Source of the DNA: Candidatus Sulfopaludibacter sp. SbA3
Lineage (GTDB): Bacteria; Acidobacteriota; Terriglobia; Bryobacterales; Bryobacteraceae
NCBI GenBank assembly: GCA_945900935.1
Contig: CAMDKT010000311.1
Span: 1 to 7,171 of the forward strand
Length of the DNA stretch: 7,171 bases
Direction of reading: 5' to 3'
Both the position numbers and the translations under genes were made by a program. The notes under the pieces were generated by a model. The model worked only from the letters and a program-made list of their open reading frames with translations. It was not told the origin of the DNA and made no database searches. Shown piece by piece: positions 1 to 5,187 of this stretch (position 1 is the stretch's first letter; each line of letters starts with the position of its first letter).

Positions 1-58
1 GGAAGAGATTATGCGACTGGCAACACTGCCGTCGTCTGGCACGGAGTTGGAGCTATGA
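1..58 (+). CDS. Sugar ABC transporter ATP-binding protein, C-terminal tail (partial)
   Basis: Only the last 18 codons are visible, read from base 2 and ending at TGA 56-58. The residues EEIMRLAT followed by a short polar tail resemble the C-terminus of RbsA/MglA-type tandem ATPases, which often end near an 'IMRLAT' helix. The stop overlaps the permease start as ATGA (55-58), the usual arrangement for co-translated ATPase and permease genes. The encoded protein would hydrolyse ATP on the cytoplasmic side to power sugar uptake. The identification rests on the short match plus the neighbouring permease; the nucleotide-binding motifs lie outside the window. Confidence 0.72.
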   Translation, partial: EEIMRLATLPSSGTELEL

Positions 59-981
59 AGACCGTTCAGCGGCTACTGCCGTTCATTACGTTGATCATTC
101 TGGTGGTGGCGCTTTCGATTGCGACGCCGCACTTTTTGACGGCGACGAATTTATCGTCGGTGGTGCGGCAGACAGCGGTGTTCAACATCATGGCGCTGGG
201 GATGACGCTGATCATTATTTCCAGCGGCGTGGATCTGTCGGTGGGCTCGATCCTGGCGATGGGCGGGCTGATGGGCACGATGGCGATGTCCAAGGGGCAG
301 CCGATTCTGGTGGGCGTGCTGGTTGGGATTTTGACGGGCGGGCTGTTTGGGTTGATCAACGGTCTGGCGATTACGCGGCTGAATATCAGCCCGTTTATTG
401 TGACGTTGGGGACGATGGGGATTGTGCGCGGGCTGGCGCTGGTGGTGTCGAACGGACTGCCGGTGCATGAGATCCCGAAAGGGTTTTCGTATTTGGGCGA
501 AGGGACGGTGGCGGGCGTGCCGTTCGTGTTGTTGCTGCTGGTGGCTTGCGCTCTGTTTGTACACTTTTTGCTGGACTATACGCGGTTGGGACGGTATACG
601 TTTGCGATTGGGAGCAACGTGGACGCGGCGGTATACGCGGGCATTCCGGTGAAGTTTCATACGACGATGATTTATGGGATCGGCGGTTTGTTGACGGGAC
701 TGGCGGGTATGATTGAAGCGTCGCGATTGATGACGGGACAGCCGACGGCGGGACAGGGGTATGAGCTGCAGGCGATTGCGGCGGTGGTGATTGGGGGCGG
801 GAGTTTGCGGGGCGGCGAGGGGTCGGTGGTAGGGACGTTGATCGGCGGATTTATTATGGGACTGTTGTCAAATGGATGCGATTTGCTGGGAATTAATCCG
901 TATTGGCAGCAAGTGATTATTGGCGCGGTGATTATTTTGGCGGTGAGCGTGGATGAGTTGCGGAAGCGGCGGGCGGTGTAG
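55..981 (+). CDS. RbsC-like ABC transporter permease (CUT2 sugar family)
   Basis: This 308-residue inner-membrane protein is the channel subunit of a ribose/xylose/galactose-type importer. It is almost entirely hydrophobic, with a first membrane segment at about residues 7-24 and several more to about residue 300, and a basic C-terminus (RKRR). Family hallmarks are visible: GVDLSVGS at 58-65, RLGRYTFAIGSN at 177-188 in the cytoplasmic loop that contacts the ATPase, and GYELQAIAAVVIGG at 235-248. The length is close to that of E. coli RbsC (321 aa). The ATG at 55 overlaps the upstream ATPase stop by 4 bases, and a CGGAG ribosome site at 42-46 lies 8 bases before it. No periplasmic binding-protein gene follows, so it is presumably upstream. 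The sugar cannot be told from the permease. Family assignment is firm; substrate unknown. Confidence 0.95.
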   Translation: MKTVQRLLPFITLIILVVALSIATPHFLTATNLSSVVRQTAVFNIMALGMTLIIISSGVDLSVGSILAMGGLMGTMAMSKGQPILVGVLVGILTGGLFGLINGLAITRLNISPFIVTLGTMGIVRGLALVVSNGLPVHEIPKGFSYLGEGTVAGVPFVLLLLVACALFVHFLLDYTRLGRYTFAIGSNVDAAVYAGIPVKFHTTMIYGIGGLLTGLAGMIEASRLMTGQPTAGQGYELQAIAAVVIGGGSLRGGEGSVVGTLIGGFIMGLLSNGCDLLGINPYWQQVIIGAVIILAVSVDELRKRRAV

Positions 982-1008
982 ACTATGGTAGACTAGGCTT
1001 AGTCCATT
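979..1008 (+). promoter_or_regulatory. Candidate promoter/operator of the toxin-antitoxin pair
   Basis: The 27-base gap between permease and antitoxin holds a cluster of related short repeats. TAGACTA occurs at 979-985 and again at 989-995, exactly 10 bases (one helical turn) apart, and an inverted GACTA/TAGTC pair with a 4-base loop lies at 991-1004. An extended -10-like element, TGG plus TAGACT, spans 986-994. No good -35 is seen. Phd/YefM-type antitoxins commonly repress their own promoters at such repeats, so this is a plausible autoregulatory site. The first repeat includes the permease stop codon. This is inference from position and symmetry only. Confidence 0.4.
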
Positions 1009-1263
1009 ATGCTGGCCACCAACATTCACGATGCGAAGACGCACTTTTCCAAGCTCATCGAACGGGTGGGTGAAGGCGAAGAGATTATTATCGCCAAAGC
1101 GGGCAAACCTGTGGCCAAACTTGTTCCTTACAAAGAGGCTCAAGCGCCGAAACGCAAGCCGGGCGCATGGAAGGGTAAAATCTGGATGAGCCCAGACTTC
1201 GATCAACCCGACGCCGAGCTTGAGGCCTTGTTCTACGAGGGCTCGATTGAACCTGCTCCTTGA
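1009..1263 (+). CDS. Type II antitoxin, Phd/YefM family
   Basis: This 84-residue protein is predicted to bind and neutralise the PIN-domain toxin encoded immediately downstream and to repress their shared promoter. Residues 1-40 show the Phd/YefM DNA-binding fold pattern: NIHDAKTHFSKLIERV, then GEEIIIAKAGKPVAKLVP. The acidic C-terminus (PDFDQPDAELEALFYEG, about 62-78) matches the toxin-binding tail common in antitoxins paired with VapC of the COG3744 type. The ATG at 1009 is the only sensible start; no clear Shine-Dalgarno precedes it. The last 17 bases overlap the toxin gene if the toxin starts at 1247. Gly codons are GGC or GGT and never GGG, unlike neighbouring plus-strand genes, which hints at separate ancestry. 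Confidence 0.9.
   Translation: MLATNIHDAKTHFSKLIERVGEGEEIIIAKAGKPVAKLVPYKEAQAPKRKPGAWKGKIWMSPDFDQPDAELEALFYEGSIEPAP
1237..1249 (+). promoter_or_regulatory. Ribosome binding site that sets a TTG start for the toxin
   Basis: GAGG at 1237-1240, inside the antitoxin gene, lies 6 bases before TTG at 1247-1249. Starting there gives MNLLLDTHILLWWL, the normal beginning of a PIN-domain toxin. The upstream in-frame TTG at 1220 would add nine residues (MRPCSTRAR) that do not resemble the family. The rare start codon and the overlap could keep toxin synthesis low and tied to antitoxin translation. Confidence 0.65.
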
Positions 1264-1621
1264 CACGCACATCCTGCTTTGGTGGCTGGGCGGCAGCCCG
1301 CGCCTATCAAAAAAAGCGAAAACAGCCATAGAGGGAGCCGAGACGGCGTGGGTGAGCGCCGCCACGGGGTGGGAAATCGAGACGAAACGCGCGCGCGGCC
1401 GCCTCGAAGCGCCGGAAAACCTGGAAGAAACATTGCGCGCGGGCAATTTCTTGCTGCTGCCATTGAGTATGGCCCATGCCATCGCCGCGGCCAGGTTGCC
1501 CATGTTTCACCGCGATCCGTTCGACCGGATGCTGGTCGCGCAAGCGGGCATCGAATCGCTGGTGCTTCTCACCGCGGACAGGCAATTGGAGGCGTACGAT
1601 GTGCCAGTGATTGTTGCGTGA
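1247..1621 (+). CDS. vapC: VapC-like type II toxin, PIN-domain ribonuclease
   Basis: From the TTG at 1247 this is a 124-residue PIN-domain protein, a normal VapC length. The PIN family cleaves RNA with metal ions held by acidic residues. Matching residues are visible: Asp6 in LLLDTH, Glu43 in ATGWEIETK, Asp90/Asp93 in HRDPFDRMLVAQA, and Asp111 in LTADRQ. The active site therefore looks intact. LLDTHxLLWWL and HRDPFDRML are typical of the COG3744 subgroup found next to Phd/YefM antitoxins. The gene overlaps the antitoxin by 17 bases, which supports co-expression. Cellular RNA targets cannot be predicted. The name vapC is used in the family sense. Only one of its seven glycine codons is GGG, in contrast to the flanking plus-strand genes. 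Confidence 0.92.
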   Translation: MNLLLDTHILLWWLGGSPRLSKKAKTAIEGAETAWVSAATGWEIETKRARGRLEAPENLEETLRAGNFLLLPLSMAHAIAAARLPMFHRDPFDRMLVAQAGIESLVLLTADRQLEAYDVPVIVA

Positions 1622-1648
1622 ACTTGCGCGCCCGGCGCTAAATTGGGT

Positions 1649-1660
1649 TTTAATTGAAGC
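1649..1660 (+). promoter_or_regulatory. Candidate leaderless promoter for the DinB-like gene
   Basis: TTTAAT at 1649-1654 matches the -10 consensus at 5 of 6 positions and lies at -12 to -7 from the ATG at 1661. That spacing would place the transcript start at or near the first base of the start codon. No usable Shine-Dalgarno is present (GAAG lies 1 base from the ATG). A second AT-rich hexamer, TAAATT at 1639-1644, would instead give a leader of about 10 bases. No good -35 is seen. Confidence 0.35.
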
Positions 1661-2167
1661 ATGGCCGAACCTCCGATCTCCCGTTCCACGCTGTTGACGC
1701 ATTTTGACTACACGTTGTGGGCTTCGTCCAAGTTGCTGGACGCGGCGGGGCGGTTGACCGCGGAAGAATTAAGGCGCGATTTGCAGGTGTCGCATACCTC
1801 GCTGTTGGGGACCTTGCAGCATATTTATTACGCTGATCGGATTTGGCTGTCGAGGCTGGAGGGTCGGACGATGGCGTCCTTCGTGGATCCCGAGCCGGGG
1901 CCGGATTTAGATGCATTGAAAGAGCATTGGCCGGTGGTAATTAGAGGGCTGCGGGATTTTGTGGGGCATGCGCCAGAGGGGTTGTTTGAACAGGATTTGC
2001 CGTTTAAGCGGTTGAACGGCGACACGCAGAGCATGGCGCATTGGAAGGTGCTGCTGCACATCGTGAATCATGCGACTTTGCATCGCGGGCAGGTGATGGG
2101 AATGTTGCGGCAATTGGGGCATGTGCCGCCGGGGACGGATTATTTGTTTTATCATTTGCAGATATGA
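1661..2167 (+). CDS. DinB-superfamily metal-binding four-helix-bundle protein
   Basis: This 168-residue protein matches the DinB/YfiT-like fold, a four-helix bundle that usually binds a divalent metal through three histidines. Candidate ligands are visible at the expected places: His54 in LQHIYYADRIW on helix 2, and His137 and His141 in VNHATLHRGQV on helix 3. The N-terminal LLTHFDYTLWASSKLLDAA is the typical first helix, and the C-terminal LRQLGHVPPGTDYLFY is common in the family. Members include thiol-dependent S-transferases and many proteins of unknown role; no specific reaction can be assigned, and the historical link to DNA damage does not show that this one is damage-induced. Its TGA overlaps the ATG of the oxidoreductase (2164-2167), suggesting coupled translation. 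Confidence 0.92.
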   Translation: MAEPPISRSTLLTHFDYTLWASSKLLDAAGRLTAEELRRDLQVSHTSLLGTLQHIYYADRIWLSRLEGRTMASFVDPEPGPDLDALKEHWPVVIRGLRDFVGHAPEGLFEQDLPFKRLNGDTQSMAHWKVLLHIVNHATLHRGQVMGMLRQLGHVPPGTDYLFYHLQI

Positions 2168-3411
2168 CGCGCAGAGAGTTGATGGCGCTGGCAGTTTTGC
2201 AGCCGCGGCTGGCGGCGGCGAACGAGCGGATAAACGTTGGCTTTATCGGCGTTGGCGGGATGGGCACCAACCGTTTGAACGGGTTTCTGCGCCATGCCGA
2301 TATGAATCCGGCGGCGGTTTGCGATTTGGATTCGACGCGGGTGGATAAGGCTGTCGAGCGGGTGAGGGCCGCGCGCAATACGACGCCCATGGTCTTTCGC
2401 GATTACCGGAAGATGCTGGAGTCCAAGGACATTGACGCGGTGTGCATTGCGACGCCGGACCACTGGCACGCGCTGCCGCTGATTCACGCGGCGAAGGCGG
2501 GGAAAGATGTGTTTGTTGAGAAGCCGCTGAGCTATTCCATCGGCGAGGGGCGGGCGATGGTGAGGGCGGCGCGCGCGGCGAATCGCGTGACGCAGATGGG
2601 GAATCATATTCACAACGATCTGCCCAATTACCGGCGAGTGGTGGAGCTGGTTCGGTCAGGCGTGGTGGGGAAGATTCAGCGGGTTTCGATTTGGAAGACT
2701 TCGGAGACGAAGGGGCTTGGCGTTCCGGCGGACGGGGCCGCGCCGAAGGACTTTGATTATGAGTTCTGGCTGGGACCGGCGCCTCGGCGTGCTTATAACC
2801 CGAACCGGTCGCACTTCAACTTTCGGTTTTTTTGGGACTATTCGGGCGGGAACTTTATCGATTTCTGGTGCCACATCACGGACGTTGTGTATTGGGCGCT
2901 GGATCTGAAGGCACCGAAGTTTGTGTCGGCGTCGGGGCGGCGGGATCTGACCGATGACAATGCCGAAACGCCGAACTTAATGGAAGTGCAGTATGAGTTT
3001 CCGGGTTTGAATGTCGTTTGGAGTTTGAATCCGCAGGGGCCGCCGGGGTTTGAGAACTGGAATATCGGCGCGGCGTTCCAGGGAACGGATGGGACGATCG
3101 TCACCAATTACGGGGAACACAAAGTGTTTCGGAAGGGGAAGGAAGTGACGGATTTTGCGCGGCCGGAGCCTTCGATTCCCGATAGTCCGGGGCATATTCG
3201 GGAGTTTTTGGATAGCATCAAGAGCCGTAAATTGACGACTTGCGATGTGGAATACGGGCATCGGTTGACCAAGGGCGGACACCTGGGAAATATTGCGCTG
3301 CGGACCGGGCGGCGGATTCAATGGGACGACGCTTCCGAGAAGATTGTTGGGGATAAAGAGGCGCAGAAACGCGTGACGCGGCGGTATCGGAAGCCTTGGA
3401 AGTTAGGGTAA
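2164..3411 (+). CDS. Gfo/Idh/MocA family NAD(P)-dependent oxidoreductase
   Basis: The ATG at 2164 gives 415 residues. An open frame runs upstream to 2041, but that extension lies within the DinB gene and looks unlike protein. The Rossmann motif GFIGVGGMG is at 26-34, followed by CDLD at 53-56, ATPDHWH at 96-102 and EKP at 119-121, where the lysine contributes to cofactor and substrate handling. GGNFIDFWCHITD at 228-240 carries the likely catalytic His237. These enzymes oxidise or reduce sugars, inositols and related compounds. The N-terminus (TRRELMALAVLQPRLAAA) resembles a short twin-arginine leader, so export is possible though the hydrophobic stretch is weak and contains Pro-Arg. The C-terminal YRKPWKL is frequent in acidobacterial and planctomycete members. 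The start overlaps the DinB stop and lacks its own ribosome site. Substrate unknown. Confidence 0.93.
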   Translation: MTRRELMALAVLQPRLAAANERINVGFIGVGGMGTNRLNGFLRHADMNPAAVCDLDSTRVDKAVERVRAARNTTPMVFRDYRKMLESKDIDAVCIATPDHWHALPLIHAAKAGKDVFVEKPLSYSIGEGRAMVRAARAANRVTQMGNHIHNDLPNYRRVVELVRSGVVGKIQRVSIWKTSETKGLGVPADGAAPKDFDYEFWLGPAPRRAYNPNRSHFNFRFFWDYSGGNFIDFWCHITDVVYWALDLKAPKFVSASGRRDLTDDNAETPNLMEVQYEFPGLNVVWSLNPQGPPGFENWNIGAAFQGTDGTIVTNYGEHKVFRKGKEVTDFARPEPSIPDSPGHIREFLDSIKSRKLTTCDVEYGHRLTKGGHLGNIALRTGRRIQWDDASEKIVGDKEAQKRVTRRYRKPWKLG

Positions 3412-5169
3412 TTATTTTCCGTCGACGGAGAAGGCGAGCAGGACGTTGCCGGGCATGCCGCCCCAACTTCCGTAGCCGGAGTTGGTGAAGAGCATGGCAT
3501 TGGCGATGACGGGGCCGGGGCCGTCGATGGAGCCGCCGTTGGCTTTTGCGCCATTGGTGGTATCGAATTCGCGGGCGGTGTCGAAGTCCCAGATTACTTG
3601 GCCGTTTGCGGCGGAGAAGGCGCGGATGTGGCCGTCAAGCGAGCCGGCGAAAATGGCGGTGGGCGTGGCGGAGACGGCGGCGGAGTGGCCGGGGCTGCAG
3701 CGGGGTTTCCCTTCGGCGCAGGGAGCGGGCAGGGCGGTCCAGATTTTTTCGCCGGTCGTGAGTTGCAGGGCGAAGAGACCGCCGCCTTTGGATGGGTCGG
3801 GGAGACGGTCGACGCGGGCGAAATCGGAGACGGCGACGTACATGTTGTGAGCGTCGGCGGCGGAGCCCCACTGAATGCCGCCGAGCGTGCCGCCAATTCC
3901 GACGCGGTTTTGCCAGAGGATTTTGCCTTCATCGTCAGGATCGAGAGCGTGGGCGATGCCGGACTTTTGGCCGACGACGAGGGCGCGCTTGCCGCCCGCT
4001 AACGATACGAGAATGGGCGACTGGCCGAGGTCGTGATCGGGGCCGGCCGTATCGGGACAGTTGGGGCCTTTGGTGGTGCCGCAGCCCATCAGGAAGACAT
4101 CGTTGGGCGTGAGCTGTTTCGTCCAGAGTATTTTGCCGGAAGGAAGATCGAGGGCGATAACGGCGTCACTGGTAGCGGTGGGCGGATCGGAGTAATTGTC
4201 GCCTGTGGCGATGTAGATGCGCCCGGTTTTGGTGTCGATGGTCGGCGTGGACCAGACGCCGGCGCCAGAGGGACCGTGCATCTGTGTGCCGATCTTGTTC
4301 TTCTTTGTGGGTTGGGGCGATTCAGCGATAACGTAGGTTTTCCAGAGCTGTTTGCCGGTGGTGGCATCGAGGGCGACAAGGCTGCCGCGGAATGTGCAGC
4401 ATTGGTAGCTTGGCTGGGCGCCAACGCCTTCTTCGGAACTGGCGACGGGCACGTAGAGAATGCCGTTGTGGAACTGGACCGTACCGGTGCCCATCGCGTA
4501 CGAGTGTTCGTCGGCTTTGGTTTTCCAAAGTTGGCTGCCGGTGGCGGCGTTGAGGGCGTAGATATTGGCCTTCGAGTCGCCGAAGAATATCTGACCGACG
4601 CCGGCGACCAAGCCGGAACGGATTGGAGAGGCGGCCTGAAAGATCCAGTGGGCACAGCCGGTGGAGGCGTCGAGCGAATAGACCATGCCGGACTGGCTGC
4701 CGATATAGAGCTTGCCATCGACGACGGAAGGCTGACTGCGGGCGCTGACTCCCTGGCCGAGAGCGAAGGCCCATTTCAACTTGAGACGGGGGATTTGGGC
4801 GGCATCCCAGCTTGGGTTCGATTGCAGCCGATTGTTGGTGAGGCCGGGACCCCAGCCGTTCCAATCGGATTTGGAATTGGCGGCGGGGACGCCTTTGCAG
4901 TACGCGATTGGGTTGGTTGCCGTGGTTGAAGTTCCGAGGAAGGCGGCGACCCGGTCGCGCTCGGCCGTCGAGAGGGCGGCGGCCTGCTCCCGCATCTTGC
5001 CGGTTTCGAGCGAGGCGCGGATGGCGGCGGCGGGCATTGCTTTCAATGCGGCCAAAGGCGGGACGCGCTCAGCGGCGGCGTCATGGCAATTGGCGCAGTG
5101 CTGCTTGTAGATTGCCGCGCCATCCTGGGATAGCAGCGGCAGCGTTACGAGTAGGATTGCAATACGCAT
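3412..5169 (-). CDS. PQQ-dependent dehydrogenase with N-terminal cytochrome c domain (polyvinyl-alcohol-dehydrogenase-like)
   Basis: The ATG at 5169 gives 585 residues; the frame extends 34 codons upstream but only this start yields a signal peptide (MRIAILLVTLPLLS, cleavage near 14-15). A cytochrome c domain follows, with heme motif CANCH at 25-29 and a probable axial Met59 in ETGKM. After a linker, NGWGPGLTNNR at 104-114 begins a PQQ beta-propeller. Docking-type repeats with tryptophan occur at W175, W215, W276, W349, W419, W477 and W527, and the C-terminal LLAF strand could close an eighth blade. Adjacent Cys257-Cys258 in YQCCTFRGS could form the vicinal disulfide known from quinoprotein dehydrogenases. 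The layout resembles PVA dehydrogenase: a periplasmic enzyme oxidising alcohols and passing electrons to its own heme. The true substrate is unknown; PVA itself is not implied. Converges on the oxidoreductase with stop codons touching. Confidence 0.9.
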   Translation of the reverse strand: MRIAILLVTLPLLSQDGAAIYKQHCANCHDAAAERVPPLAALKAMPAAAIRASLETGKMREQAAALSTAERDRVAAFLGTSTTATNPIAYCKGVPAANSKSDWNGWGPGLTNNRLQSNPSWDAAQIPRLKLKWAFALGQGVSARSQPSVVDGKLYIGSQSGMVYSLDASTGCAHWIFQAASPIRSGLVAGVGQIFFGDSKANIYALNAATGSQLWKTKADEHSYAMGTGTVQFHNGILYVPVASSEEGVGAQPSYQCCTFRGSLVALDATTGKQLWKTYVIAESPQPTKKNKIGTQMHGPSGAGVWSTPTIDTKTGRIYIATGDNYSDPPTATSDAVIALDLPSGKILWTKQLTPNDVFLMGCGTTKGPNCPDTAGPDHDLGQSPILVSLAGGKRALVVGQKSGIAHALDPDDEGKILWQNRVGIGGTLGGIQWGSAADAHNMYVAVSDFARVDRLPDPSKGGGLFALQLTTGEKIWTALPAPCAEGKPRCSPGHSAAVSATPTAIFAGSLDGHIRAFSAANGQVIWDFDTAREFDTTNGAKANGGSIDGPGPVIANAMLFTNSGYGSWGGMPGNVLLAFSVDGK

Positions 5170-5187
5170 TGGGACTACGATAACAAG
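5170..5187. promoter_or_regulatory. 18-base divergent spacer with overlapping -10-like elements
   Basis: This is the whole gap between two divergent start codons. On the plus strand TACGAT (5176-5181) sits at -12 to -7 from the M1 ATG. On the minus strand TATCGT (complement of 5177-5182) sits at -13 to -8 from the quinoprotein ATG. Neither gene has a Shine-Dalgarno site. Both promoters would then be nearly the same DNA and both transcripts would start at or beside their ATG. Any -35 or operator must lie inside the opposing coding sequence; none is convincing (TTGCAA at 5157-5162 is only 13 bases away). Confidence 0.35.

Noticed and set aside
1..981. Incomplete ABC importer lacking a binding protein
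   Set aside because: The window begins inside the operon, so the binding-protein gene is probably just upstream; absence here is not evidence of loss.
868..1503. Open frame of 211 codons on the minus strand across the permease end and the toxin-antitoxin pair
   Set aside because: It runs antisense to three recognisable genes, shows no known motif and has no ribosome site.
1628..1650. Possible terminator after the toxin gene (GCGC/GCGC hairpin then T-rich run)
   Set aside because: The stem is only 4 bp with a 3-base loop and the T run is interrupted and distant, so it is too weak to call.
2041..2163. N-terminal extension of the oxidoreductase frame by 41 codons
   Set aside because: It overlaps the DinB coding region out of frame, and the Tat-like leader and ATGA junction support the start at 2164.
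1009..3411. Possible defence island (toxin-antitoxin, DinB-like and oxidoreductase genes together)
   Set aside because: DinB-fold and Gfo/Idh/MocA proteins are common housekeeping or metabolic families, and no other defence gene is present.
4033..4929. Open frame of 298 codons on the plus strand opposite the quinoprotein
   Set aside because: It is a low-complexity Gly/Ala/Val-rich antisense shadow of a gene with clear heme and PQQ motifs; long antisense frames are expected in GC-rich DNA.
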